Shown: one piece after another, positions 55,301-63,875 of the stretch | How positions within the stretch are numbered: position 1 is the stretch's first letter | Layout of the letters: the number at the start of each line of letters is the position of its first letter | DNA from: DTLC01 sp964555645 | Lineage (GTDB): Bacteria; Verrucomicrobiota; Verrucomicrobiia; Limisphaerales; DTLC01 | Direction of reading: 5' to 3' | Assembly: GCA_964555645.1 (NCBI GenBank) | Contig: CAZKTA010000015.1 | Span: 10,015-74,014 of the forward strand | DNA length: 64,000 bases | The notes under the pieces: model-generated | Told to the model about the DNA's origin: nothing | Databases searched by the model: none | The model's input: only the letters and a program-made list of their open reading frames with translations | Translations under genes and position numbers: made by a program

Positions 55301-58200
55301 GACCCCGGAAACGACTCGTGCATACCGGACACACCGCTCAGCCGCGCGTAGTACTTCGAACAGCCGCTCAGCTCGTACGGCCCAATCGAACGGTTCGCCA
55401 ATACACTGATTGCCTGGCGCCACTTGTTTGAATAAACGCGGAAATTTAATCCGGCATAATCTGCAAGCCCCAAAAGATACCCGGGCGAAATCGGCCGTTC
55501 GATGTAGGTTGGATCGCTCGCTGCCACACCGCTTAAAAGGATTGTTGCAGGGCCATACTCGGGTGGCTGTAGGCTCTGATCGCCCCGGACGAAATGACCC
55601 GGTACATGCAAAGCCGCATTGGTGAAATTGAGGACGCGCTGGGCAAATGTGCCAAGTCCAGGTATGTACCCCCAAGAAAGCGTGTGGCTTGGGCTGAGCG
55701 GTCCGTCGGCCACCAAACCGCCGTCGGTCGTAAACCGCAACCTGCCCTCAGTGGGCACCATAACCGGGTAGTTCGTCATTGCTGCAGCGTCACAGCCAGG
55801 GCACGTGGTTGTGTACGGAACACCAACGGAAACCACGCCCCGTAACGCGCTGTTTGTATCCGGCACGCACAAATCGCGCTCCACACGCAGTGTCCCGCCG
55901 TTTGTCCACACAATCCGCACATCGTATGGAAAATGCGTCCGGAACGAACCGTTGTTCAGCCGAGTTATGAAACTGACCTCCGCTGCGCCATTTGCGTTGG
56001 CATAGACAACTGGCGGGTTTGTTATGCCGGAGAGGTTGACAAACTGATAGTACCCGCTGTTATCGCGTTTGAATGACATGTTGGGTGGGTCAACCGTGTT
56101 CGATCCGTAATAGGCCTGAGAGTAGTTCTCCCAATAACGTGTGTGGATCACGAACACGTTCGATGCGCCAACCGTAAATGTGCCCGTGCCTACATTCCAC
56201 GTAAGCGCATCAGCACCAATCCAAAGCGGCTTCGACTCTTCCGAGCAATAAACATACGTACCCGGGGCGTAACTCAGCGTCGCAGCTGTAGGCGCGAGAT
56301 CTTGACCAAGGTTAATGTTGGCGAAATCAAGCTTGGCAGAATGATACCGCGCGGTGTCCAGATTTGCATCGTTGGTCGTATAACCAAACCCGGTCGGCAA
56401 CGTGACAGTCACATTCGCACGCGCACCAGCAGTGCTCAACGTGACCGGCCCACGAGTGAACCGCACATTCTCAACCGTGGCGTTGTCAGGGCTGGGCGCA
56501 CTCAGCACAACCGACCCGGATGCAAGCGTTGCGTTGCCGTTGACCAGCAACCGCACGCTAAGAGGCGTGCCGTCGCCGTACGTATGCGCTGGCTTGCCCA
56601 CTACATACCCGCTGTAGTTTGTCACTGCTAAGACAGTGTTTACGAAACCCGCACCCAGCGAGCCCGGAGCAGGATGATTGCCGAGGCTGCTGAACCGTGT
56701 CTCGATCCCGCCAAAGTACAGCCGCCCATTGAAATGCAGGAGTCGTTCGGTTGTGCTGTTAGTTGCATTGCCCACCAAGGCAGGCTGGCCAGGCTCGTTC
56801 GTATGGGATACTGTCACGCGCAAGTAATACGTTTGGTTGACCGAGTCAAGCTGAGTCGCCGGCTCAACCGGCACATCCACGTTGAAGTTCGCCACATACG
56901 GCATAGGCGGGTTGGTCGATCCCGGCTGATACGAATAACTGCCTAGGCTGAGCAAAGTGCGGTTTGTTTTCGTTGCAACTGGCACACCGTTGCTGGCAAA
57001 AAGCGTATAGTCCAACACCACCGGATAAAACGTAAACACGTTAACGCCGCCGAAATTGTCGTACCGGTGCGTCTCTAAGTTAACCCGGAAAACGAAATTG
57101 CTCCGGTTCGGCGCGTTATTAACCATGTAAATCCGGTTGGTCTGCACACTGTTCAAGCGCGCGAGCAGATTCAACGCAGTGTCGCCGCTTACCATGTTTG
57201 TGAAATGGAAGAACTGGTACGGTCCGTCGGTGCGCATCAAGCCGGTGTCAACCCCGGCCCGGAACAACCTGCACTCGATCGTGTATGTGTCGTACGGATT
57301 AAGTCGCGCAGCAGGTCGAATGGCGGCGATATTTGTCAGAACAAACCGCTGACCGCCCCCGACATTCGCATTTGTCAGCAGGTTGTACGTGTAAGTTGCA
57401 TTGGTCACGCCATTGGTTTCGAGGATTGGGAAAGCGATGCCGGCAGAGTTCAACAATCGGTATTGCAACCGGTAAGCAATGTTGCTTGCGGCAGGCGTAA
57501 AATTTTCAGTGGCAAATACAGCTCGCACACGCAGTGCGTCCCGGTTGAAAGCAGGACTGTTTGAAAGTGCATCGGCGTCAATCACATAACCGGTGTAGTT
57601 CGTGAGGCTCAAAACGGTGAACTGCTCAACTATCGGTGCCGTGCCGCCTGTCAGCTCGATGTCGTCCAGGTACCAACCTTCGTAGTTAAATATGTAGTCG
57701 CTGACGAACTCGAACCGCAACGTGCGCGTTGCACCCGCAAATGCGTTCAGGTTGGTCGCAAACTCGGTCCAGGTGCTGATCTGCAAGCCATTCGACCACA
57801 GTACCGTGCTGTCTAGCAACACACGGCAGTAATCCCATCCTGTCTCTATGCTCGGCACCAGGTTCCAGAACCGCAAATTCACTCGCGCATAACCGCTTAA
57901 GTTTACAGTGCGGCTCATGTACGCAGTCATGTAGTTGGTGTAGCGCGGTGCGTTGGTTGTCCCGGCGTAGCCTATGCCGGCGCAATAACCTTTCCAATTC
58001 CCACTACGAGGCGTGCCCCCACCAAATGCAGCGGCAACCTTCCCCCAATACGCAGGGCTGCCATTCGTGTTTTCATCCCCCACACTCCATGAACCTGGAA
58101 ATGTCCCCTCAAAACCTTCAAACAAAAGCGTGCTTTGCGCAACGCAAACAACGGAGGAACCAAACAAAATGACCGCCGTTCCTGCTGCAATCAACCACAT
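52309..58200 (-). CDS. Giant secreted protein (about 1963 aa), jelly-roll N-terminus, amphipathic helical segment
   Basis: The frame is open to 58344, but that first codon is a TTG next to a stop. The ATG at 58198-58200 begins a standard signal peptide (MWLIAAGTAVILFGSSVVCVA). Next comes a jelly-roll-like beta domain: LLFEGFEGTFPGSWSV, and WYLDDIELTGG at its end, typical of MAM-like or carbohydrate-binding folds. Long beta-rich, Asn/Thr-rich regions follow. About residues 1280-1670 are strongly helical and amphipathic (VTDTVSKG, EFAQELDTKLKAAAGELTNATTRASSEI), recalling lipid-binding or coiled-coil proteins. The last about 250 residues are Gly-rich and beta-like (AGIGAGAFFFLEGPTYGG). First gene of the operon. 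Function unknown. Confidence 0.8.
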   Translation of the reverse strand: MWLIAAGTAVILFGSSVVCVAQSTLLFEGFEGTFPGSWSVGDENTNGSPAYWGKVAAAFGGGTPRSGNWKGYCAGIGYAGTTNAPRYTNYMTAYMSRTVNLSGYARVNLRFWNLVPSIETGWDYCRVLLDSTVLWSNGLQISTWTEFATNLNAFAGATRTLRFEFVSDYIFNYEGWYLDDIELTGGTAPIVEQFTVLSLTNYTGYVIDADALSNSPAFNRDALRVRAVFATENFTPAASNIAYRLQYRLLNSAGIAFPILETNGVTNATYTYNLLTNANVGGGQRFVLTNIAAIRPAARLNPYDTYTIECRLFRAGVDTGLMRTDGPYQFFHFTNMVSGDTALNLLARLNSVQTNRIYMVNNAPNRSNFVFRVNLETHRYDNFGGVNVFTFYPVVLDYTLFASNGVPVATKTNRTLLSLGSYSYQPGSTNPPMPYVANFNVDVPVEPATQLDSVNQTYYLRVTVSHTNEPGQPALVGNATNSTTERLLHFNGRLYFGGIETRFSSLGNHPAPGSLGAGFVNTVLAVTNYSGYVVGKPAHTYGDGTPLSVRLLVNGNATLASGSVVLSAPSPDNATVENVRFTRGPVTLSTAGARANVTVTLPTGFGYTTNDANLDTARYHSAKLDFANINLGQDLAPTAATLSYAPGTYVYCSEESKPLWIGADALTWNVGTGTFTVGASNVFVIHTRYWENYSQAYYGSNTVDPPNMSFKRDNSGYYQFVNLSGITNPPVVYANANGAAEVSFITRLNNGSFRTHFPYDVRIVWTNGGTLRVERDLCVPDTNSALRGVVSVGVPYTTTCPGCDAAAMTNYPVMVPTEGRLRFTTDGGLVADGPLSPSHTLSWGYIPGLGTFAQRVLNFTNAALHVPGHFVRGDQSLQPPEYGPATILLSGVAASDPTYIERPISPGYLLGLADYAGLNFRVYSNKWRQAISVLANRSIGPYELSGCSKYYARLSGVSGMHESFPGSFPSQVNLLGYLVTFANYGVAYLDSQNVDSRTAGYLKVPYPSDFTLDFEEMKFSCVGALLGAKVAPASQGFKKLAWWNADFEPLAIQFKSNPGQECDPGKGSLVVGVRAYASHVDEPLTGFLGFQTNGNLIPRSFGLAGVDSRLKLPSRFKVTGPTNTAYTVTPVADAYYSSYSNTTPANLPAVGFINIAAKMRVPFFEEVKVHMHTSARTNGVTPAPAIWLAGGWPRAGSGNPNYGWRVGSDDFFTAAYFDDNNFGFPPGVKLTDYRSNPTQQYHPRAQKLWLGVVDFDYPLLWTDSARTFKSLFSVTNDLLVFKVQHELTYMDPANASLDFGMQYDGLPKISLANMTFNAIEGELGVAKALANAAGAEVRDVLFEGTANLDRMLASILDEFFEEIFKRTVDPTVDALYTRLQTEWNALPVGSKDQFPARVSLVLSNYLIGSGTGAVLTNVSRQFITLADGAAQPLGLLKELSDTLDEITNAISAITDTVSKGTNGVPLGTVKDGLLKLVGGQRPVAKQLVGELVGQLAQEFLSAVAEPHLSNLMKETEPSIQQIVNTLRQVQTALGEVRAKVVLGGEFAQELDTKLKAAAGELTNATTRASSEIRTFFNGLNYSVDDPFVHYSADEIKQLIRARVRERFLETAVAANIQVALKQRVYDLDTVYREAVDSVFQQLNGVIRQLIGQTLAQLDKTINSALGDLSDVIGAGQIDGHALINGNSLKMLRLDGRFRWRVPEEMEFNAYLIIKELDSSATPGCGFSGGTATEVTLGANDVELDWISPDLRANVATKFSFQTSPFKPLGMGGSFSVTGGLDFESFKIYRLDAAVAFGLYENYLAAMCGIKLQSYDLAGGIFFGRTCTLAPIEMIDPDVAAVLGSPPFTGAYLYGEGWIPISEAVLGIPASCLFNISAGIGAGAFFFLEGPTYGGVMKAGVLGEALCIVTIKGEVKMVGLKSGDDLRFNGKGRLSGKVGWCPFCVKFGKTVGITYQNGSWDIDY

Positions 58201-58606
58201 AAGCCGAACTTGACGTTGCAGCGCGGCGCATTGGTCCGCTGTCCTAGTTAGCATTAAGGCGGTCAATAATATTAAATGGGTGGCTTCACAACCACCCGCA
58301 TTTATCTCTGCGGATTTATGCCGCAGACCGTTAAGACACCGCAACTATGACACATGCAAAATACCCGCGCAAGCCTTTTTCAATCGCTTAATTACCCCGA
58401 TTCCAGGGAAAGCCCCGTCACCGTACCCATCATGCATACACTTGGTTAGAGTCACCCTGCTGCAAATTGACACGGCAACAACCGGGGTTGCCCGAGCGTC
58501 ATTAAAAGCACGCATCACAAGTTAAAACGGTACCGACCCAGCATGGCGGACGAGCCCGGAAGAGAACGAGGAGTACACCACATGTGCCCCCAGAAAATGT
58601 TACTTT
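58201..58606. other. Intergenic region upstream of the giant secreted-protein operon
   Basis: About 400 bp between the giant gene start and the broken cysteine synthase gene. The promoter of the secreted-protein operon should lie here on the minus strand. I could not identify clear promoter boxes. The first 144 bases (58201-58344) are in the same open frame as the giant gene but are not thought to be translated. Confidence 0.4.
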
Positions 58607-59090
58607 TTGTTGCCGCCGGCCCGCGCGGGAATCATTTGCGCACTCAAGCTCACGGATAACATTTTGGACTTGATCAGGCGCACGCGGCTGATTCGCCTCA
58701 AGAACGAGCCGATTGTTGCGAAGGTCGAGTTTCTCAGCCCGCGTGGAAACATCAAGGACCGTGTTGCGCTGGCGATGATCGAAGACGCGGAGCGGGATGG
58801 CCGGTTCCGGCCCAATTCCATCATTGTCGAACCCAGCTCAGACAACACGGGCATCGGCATCGCATTTGTCGGCCGGCTGAAAAGATCCCAGGTACGCGTC
58901 GTCATGCCCGAAAACATGAGCGTGTAGCGCAATAAACTGATCCGCCGTCTTGGCGTGGACCTCGTGCTTACGCCCGGGCAGGACGGCATCGCAGGTGCAG
59001 TCGAGCGGGTGCGGCAGATGCACGCCGACGAACTGCGTGTGTTTGTGCCGCGACAATTTGTGAGTCCGGAAAAACCGCATGCGGATCTTT
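58607..59090 (+). pseudogene. cysK: Cysteine synthase (CysK-like) pseudogene
   Basis: The plus-strand translation matches the first half of O-acetylserine sulfhydrylase: NILDLIRRTRLIRLKN, VAKVEFLSPRGNIKDRVALAMIEDAERDG with the PLP Lys, IIVEPSSDNTGIGIAFV, and VVMPENMS. A TAG stop at 58925-58927 interrupts it. The same frame continues afterwards with RNKLIRRLGVDLVLTPGQDGI and FVPRQFVSPEKPHAD, then is cut off near 59090 at the end of the oppositely oriented rhomboid gene. The phosphate-binding TSGNTG has become SSDNTG. Intact enzymes have about 310 residues; here only about the first half remains. Clearly a dead gene. Confidence 0.85.
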
Positions 59091-59974
59091 CATGCCCTGG
59101 CAAATGCAACTAACCACGGGATCAACACCAGCGCACCGAATGCCAACCCGGCCAGCAGGTTAACTTTCGCGTTACCAGCCAATGGACGCGAACCTGCCAA
59201 CACGGCCCCTATCACCACCCCACAAACGAAACCGCCTGCGTGAGCAAGTACATTCGACCGTGGCGATAAACCCAGCAGCACAAAAAGCATCACGCCGGCG
59301 AACAACCCGCCCAAGGTGTATCTGGGTGCATGCCGGGTTTTCCACCAAATTGCAACCGACTGCGCTGCAAGAAGGCCAAGCCCACCAAATACCATGCCAG
59401 ATGCGCCCAGGGATACAGATTGCGCTGGGCCGACCGCCAAAAATAGCAGGTTCCCAACTACACCAGCCAGGTACGATGCAAGCAGCCCAACTCCGGTTCC
59501 GTATCTGCCCATCGCAAGGCCGAGCAACAACACACCGAAAACAAGGTTTGTTGCAAGGTGACTGAGATCGGCGTGCAACGTGATCGCCGTGAACAATCGC
59601 CACCATTGGCCGGCTGCAGTTGCGCTCAAGTCCATCACACCTGCGCGCGTGAACGGCTCATCCGCATTTTGCACCCAGAAAAAGCTAATCAACAGCGCCG
59701 CCCACGCAAAACTGCCTGCATCAAAGACGGTTTCGGCCTTAAACAATTCACGCCGCCATGGCCACGCGCGATTTTCAATCTGATACTGCTTAATTGCGGC
59801 AAGTGCGCGCTCGGAATCGGCTCGCGCAACTAGTAACCCCCAATGGGGCGGCTCCGGCGAAAAATCTATGACGCTTTCAATTTCCTGGCTCGCCAGCACC
59901 AGGCTCCAGTCCATGACCTGCTGTTGAGAGCGTGCCGGGATCCGCGCGACAATTTGATCTTGATCGAGCTGCAT
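59090..59974 (-). CDS. Rhomboid-family intramembrane serine protease
   Basis: 294 residues. After an about 85-residue cytoplasmic N-terminal part come six to seven membrane segments. Rhomboid motifs are present: LHADLSHLATNLVFG (His139, Asn143), GASGMVFGGLG with the nucleophile Ser192, and NVLAHAGGFVCGVVIG with the catalytic His245. The Ser-His dyad cuts membrane-spanning substrates within the bilayer. The N-terminal domain (QDQIVARIPARSQQQVMDW) resembles the small soluble domain common in bacterial rhomboids. Substrates are unknown. The gene faces the cysteine synthase pseudogene, and its end overlaps the end of that remnant, which suggests a rearrangement joined them. Confidence 0.92.
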   Translation of the reverse strand: MQLDQDQIVARIPARSQQQVMDWSLVLASQEIESVIDFSPEPPHWGLLVARADSERALAAIKQYQIENRAWPWRRELFKAETVFDAGSFAWAALLISFFWVQNADEPFTRAGVMDLSATAAGQWWRLFTAITLHADLSHLATNLVFGVLLLGLAMGRYGTGVGLLASYLAGVVGNLLFLAVGPAQSVSLGASGMVFGGLGLLAAQSVAIWWKTRHAPRYTLGGLFAGVMLFVLLGLSPRSNVLAHAGGFVCGVVIGAVLAGSRPLAGNAKVNLLAGLAFGALVLIPWLVAFARA

Positions 59975-60358
59975 TTATCCAAAGGCAAGCTTAAACGTCT
60001 GCATGCCACGCAAAGCAATCTGTGTCGGGTATGGCCATTCAACACTGCGGCTTGGCGTCAAACCTGCCGGTGCAGCCCAAAACCTGTGTCTCGGCGACGC
60101 CCTTGACATGAGACACTTGATTCGTCTGACAGCACCGAAGGAGGTAACGCCTCTTCGAGCCGTACGCAACTCGTATATCTGTCGCTCCATAAATAAGGTG
60201 CATTCCGATTGTGTCGGCGACAATTTTTCGTCTTGGCGGCCCGTGGTCGCCTCTGTCCCGCATGTGACACACGTCTGTGCAAACGTCGTTTTTCAGGTCC
60301 GTGCCACGAGCGCAGCGGCTCAAAAAAGCGAGCTGAACAATGGCGCCTGTCTGCGATT
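59975..60358. other. Intergenic region of about 0.4 kb
   Basis: Sequence between the rhomboid and beta-CASP genes, both on the minus strand. Open frames on both strands are short, rich in Cys and Arg and have no motifs. No tRNA-like structure, clear terminator or promoter could be recognised by eye. Confidence 0.4.
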
Positions 60359-61735
60359 TTACAGTTCTATCGGTTCACCGGGGTGCGCTTGGATGACTTT
60401 CATTTTGGGATATTGCACGCGGATTTGTTCTTCGAACCAGGCGCGTGCGGCTGTATTGCCATGACCGAGCACAACAACTCGAGGTGACACACGCCCGACA
60501 AACTCGAGCAGGTCTTCACGCTGTGCATGAGCTGAAAAATCGAAGCACTCAACCTCGCACCGGAGTGTCAATTCACCGGCGCTCTGGCTGAACTTGAATG
60601 TCTCACCGCGTTTAGCTGCGCGTAGTCTGCCCCCTGGTGTATCTGGGTCGGTGTAACCGACGAAAAAGATTGCCTGACGCGGGTCGCCTGCCATTTGTAC
60701 GGCCAGGTCATGCGCAGGCGTGTTTTCGGTCATCATGCCTGCAGTGACAAGATAAATTTTGCTGCCGCCAGGTTTCATTGCATCGAGCTGGTTTTGGTCA
60801 AGCACAACCAGCTCAAGTGCCTCGCGCAGTTGCAGGTCACGATGGTGCCGCCATGTGCGGTGCGCTTCCAGGTCATAAATCTCGGTAAACACACGCCCAA
60901 GACCGCCTATGTAAATCGGCTGGCGCCGTAATTCACCCCCTTGCATCAGGAGCGCTAGCACAGCTAGCATTTCCTGTGTGCGTCCCAGTGCAAAGGTCGG
61001 TATGAGCACACTGGCCTTGCGCTGCTGGACACGTTTAAGCGCTTGAGCAAACCTGCGCATTTCAGTCTGGCGCGTGACACCTGGCGGGTTGGTACGGTCG
61101 CCGCGTGTGGTTTCGGTGATCAACACATCGGCTTTGACATTGTGGAACCGCGCCTTACGCAACAGGGTTTGATCGTGAAAACACACATCGCCCGTGTAAA
61201 AGAGCGATTCTTTTTTGCCGCGAACAAGTATGCCTGCTGAGCCTATGACATGCCCGGCATCGAAAAACTCTAACACAGGCGATTCGAACCCGGCACGCAT
61301 TTTGTGGAAGGCAGCCCATTCGATCTGACGGTTGTATCTGAACCCTTGGAAAATCGGCGCAATGCGGTCCACCTCGTCGTGTGTGTAAAGCGGATAATCT
61401 TTTATGCCGAGTTCGTCGCGCTGGCGCAGCATAACGTTAACCGAATTATGCAAAACACGCTCGACAATGAAATAGCTCAACTCGGGCATCAGCACATGTG
61501 CACGCGGAAAATACTGCACTGCAACCGGTAGCATACCAACGTGGTCATGGTGACAGTGCGAAATTGCAATTGCATCAACCTCTTTACCTTTCACAAGGTC
61601 AAACATCGGCATTGCATCGCGTCCATCGCGTTTTGGGTGCATGCCCGCGTCCAGCAACAGCCTGTGTCCTTCAAGCTCGACAAACCATGCAGTTGCGCCA
61701 ATGTCAGTGTCAGGGTTGAGGTTGATAATCTTCAT
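60359..61735 (-). CDS. Beta-CASP metallo-beta-lactamase-fold nuclease
   Basis: 458 residues, a usual length for the family. The metallo-beta-lactamase part has AISHCHHDHVG (His60, His62, Asp64, His65), then FFDAGHVIGSAGILV and LFYTGDVCFHDQ with further metal ligands. The beta-CASP insert (about 200-370) begins LITETTRGDRTNPPG and includes VLIPTFALGRTQEMLAVLALLM and IYLVTAGMM. The RNA-specificity C-terminus has VECFDFSAHAQREDLLEFV and VVVLGHGNTAARAWFEEQI, with the His residues that close the active site. It probably acts on RNA (CPSF73/RNase J-related) in the cytoplasm. Start ATG at 61733-61735. It is the first gene past the edge of the secreted-protein region and appears to be core rather than accessory. 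Confidence 0.9.
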   Translation of the reverse strand: MKIINLNPDTDIGATAWFVELEGHRLLLDAGMHPKRDGRDAMPMFDLVKGKEVDAIAISHCHHDHVGMLPVAVQYFPRAHVLMPELSYFIVERVLHNSVNVMLRQRDELGIKDYPLYTHDEVDRIAPIFQGFRYNRQIEWAAFHKMRAGFESPVLEFFDAGHVIGSAGILVRGKKESLFYTGDVCFHDQTLLRKARFHNVKADVLITETTRGDRTNPPGVTRQTEMRRFAQALKRVQQRKASVLIPTFALGRTQEMLAVLALLMQGGELRRQPIYIGGLGRVFTEIYDLEAHRTWRHHRDLQLREALELVVLDQNQLDAMKPGGSKIYLVTAGMMTENTPAHDLAVQMAGDPRQAIFFVGYTDPDTPGGRLRAAKRGETFKFSQSAGELTLRCEVECFDFSAHAQREDLLEFVGRVSPRVVVLGHGNTAARAWFEEQIRVQYPKMKVIQAHPGEPIEL

Positions 61736-61886
61736 ACGATTCTTTGTGCAACACGCCGGTCAAAGCCAACGACCCTGTTCGAACGCAGCAGGCCTAACAG
61801 TTAGTTCGCCACCCTGTACACGGCTATAACACAAACCAACAACAACTGCTCAGACCGGGTTAGTCCTCCAAAAACAACCGCTCCTT

Positions 61887-62663
61887 TCACTTTTGCGCCT
61901 TCGGTTTAGGCGTGCTGGTTGTTTTGCCCTCAATCAATTTTTGCAGATCGTCAAATCTTGTGTACCCGGCAGGTGGATCGAACTGTTTCGCGTCTGGTCT
62001 TGACAGTTGAACATCCGAGAACCTGACCTGGACAATGGTTGTGAACTCGGTGGTTTGGATTTGCAGCGGGAATGCGTTCAAGTCAACTGCCTTCCAAATG
62101 AACACTTCGCGTTTCATGCCGTTCGGGTCGGTCACAATTGCCCGGGTTCTAATGCACTGTTGGCCATCGAGCGTTTCTCTGCCTAGCTCGATTGCTTGGA
62201 TTTGTGTCTTTGAGGCTGCGTCAATCTGCTCTTTCGGCAGCTCGACCGCCACATAAGCGCGTCTGCCAGGATAAATCAGGAACATCCGCCTTCTGTCCGG
62301 CCGAGTAATGCTGATCACGCGGTCCAGGCCAAGCTCTTTCATCCGAGCTGCATCTGGTACAAGACCACTTCTACCCCGAATCTCAGCAAGGTCAACCTCA
62401 ACCCTGACCTTGTCACCGAGCTTCGAGAATGTCATGGGTGTTGCCACAAGTTCATTCTGTGCAAGGTCAAACACACGCGCAACTGCCCTCGCCGAAAATG
62501 CAGGTACATCCCCTAGCAACTTCATCAACGTCGGGTCAACTGCAGCCGTGCCACCAGCCTGTGCCTGAGCGAAAAGTCCGCTGCCGGTACAAACCACGCC
62601 ACACAAAACAACAATCCACACTACCCGATCTAAATAACCGCTTTTCATGCCGCCAACATTCAT
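61887..62663 (-). CDS. Periplasmic protein of unknown function (LolA/DUF4412-like)
   Basis: 258 residues. A signal peptide (LDRVVWIVVLCGVVCTGSGLFAQAQA) is followed by a region with a beta-sheet pattern: FSARAVARVFD, MTFSKLGDKVRVEVDLAEI, ITRPDRRRMFLIYPGRRAYVAVEL, IQAIELGRETLDGQQCIRTRAIV, REVFIWKAVDLNAFPLQIQTTEF. This order of strands is like the half-barrel of LolA/LolB-type lipid carriers and DUF4412 proteins, which bind lipids or peptides in the periplasm. The polar, Lys-rich tail (STPKPKAQK) is unstructured. The first two Met residues (62663, 62648) are both possible starts. Function is inferred only from the fold-like pattern. Confidence 0.65.
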   Translation of the reverse strand: MNVGGMKSGYLDRVVWIVVLCGVVCTGSGLFAQAQAGGTAAVDPTLMKLLGDVPAFSARAVARVFDLAQNELVATPMTFSKLGDKVRVEVDLAEIRGRSGLVPDAARMKELGLDRVISITRPDRRRMFLIYPGRRAYVAVELPKEQIDAASKTQIQAIELGRETLDGQQCIRTRAIVTDPNGMKREVFIWKAVDLNAFPLQIQTTEFTTIVQVRFSDVQLSRPDAKQFDPPAGYTRFDDLQKLIEGKTTSTPKPKAQK

Positions 62664-62788
62664 CCGAAGATACGCACTCTGTCGTTTATGTCACCAGCAA
62701 AAACTTTCTCACCCGCACCAAACTGCAAGATTCATCGGCCGGACGAGTAACTGCCGACTCGCCAAGTTAAACACATAAATGCGTGCGA

Positions 62789-63709
62789 TTAATCCTTTGC
62801 CATGAACGTCGCAACCACGGGTCTGTGATCCGATGCAAGCCCCCAGTTTGATATGCTCAACACGTAACTTTGGTTTGTTACCCATTCACGTGCCATGCCC
62901 GGACTCAGCAGTACGTAATCAACACGCTGGTAGGTGTCTTCCCTGGCGTAAAAATACGTCCATGTTACCGTGCGCAATTGGCCTGGGTCGCTTTGACTGT
63001 TCGTGCCCGGTGTACATCTCTCGGCCGGGCGCGTGTCGATAAGTCTGAATTTGCCTTGCCCAATGAGGTGCCTGACCACACGCGAGTCTTTTGTATCGTT
63101 GAAGTCACCCAGCACAATAAGGTTCGTGTTCGGATTTTGCGCTAGGGCAGCCTCGATTTTCCTGCGCAAAATTTTTGCTTCCTCAAGCCGCATTTCCGCC
63201 TGGTCCGCTTGAGGTACCGGCACACGCGATTTCAAATGCGTGTTGATCAGGGTGAAGCTGTAATTCTGGTTCACTTTCACAGCGACTTCGGCGAACCCGC
63301 GTCTGACGGCAAATCGCCTGCCCCCAAGCAAGTATGAGTCGTTTGTGTGCGGCCTGCGTGCCGTGTAGGGAAACTTGCTCAGGATCGCCAAGTTGATGTT
63401 CGTGTCGTCCCCAACCACAAGCTCCCAGTACGGGTAATCAAGTCCTTCAGCTTTAAGCGCCTGGCGCAGCTCATGCAATGCATCTGGTCCACCCACTTCC
63501 TGCAATGCAAGCACATCGGCATTTATCGCCTTTATACAGTCCCGAACCGCTGCACGTGCTGCGGCTGATTTTGCGCGGCGGCCTTCGACAGGATGCAAAA
63601 GATAATTCTCCAGATTATAGGTTGCCACACGAAACAGTTCAGCGCCCCGCCCAGCCTGCAACCACAACAACACCAAGCACAACCAAACTACACGCCACGC
63701 ACATTTCAT
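62789..63709 (-). CDS. Secreted endonuclease/exonuclease/phosphatase-family protein
   Basis: 306 residues from the ATG at 63707-63709, placed just before a signal peptide (KCAWRVVWLCLVLLWLQAGRGA). The longer frame (to 63913) would run into the divergent hsdM start. EEP-fold motifs are LFRVATYNLENYLL, ADVLALQEVGG (catalytic Glu), FTLINTHLKSR, NLIVLGDFNDTKDSR (Asp and Asn), VDYVLLSPG and LASDHRPVVATFMA (the final Asp-His). Members cleave nucleic acids or phosphodiesters, or dephosphorylate lipids. An exported version probably acts in the periplasm or outside the cell, for nutrient phosphate or DNA turnover. It lies divergently from the hsdM start with about 165 bp between them. Confidence 0.88.
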   Translation of the reverse strand: MKCAWRVVWLCLVLLWLQAGRGAELFRVATYNLENYLLHPVEGRRAKSAAARAAVRDCIKAINADVLALQEVGGPDALHELRQALKAEGLDYPYWELVVGDDTNINLAILSKFPYTARRPHTNDSYLLGGRRFAVRRGFAEVAVKVNQNYSFTLINTHLKSRVPVPQADQAEMRLEEAKILRRKIEAALAQNPNTNLIVLGDFNDTKDSRVVRHLIGQGKFRLIDTRPAERCTPGTNSQSDPGQLRTVTWTYFYAREDTYQRVDYVLLSPGMAREWVTNQSYVLSISNWGLASDHRPVVATFMAKD

Positions 63710-63875
63710 CCCGGTTTTCTTACGGCCAAACACACGCCAAGTCAAACCGCCAAACATAGTCCACCTGCCCGCTGTGAATCGCGCACTCGCCACGCATACT
63801 CGCCAACCAATACATGCACCTGCAACGGCATAACCCACTGGACGCCCTTGAACTAGGCCACTATCATGAAGTCGG

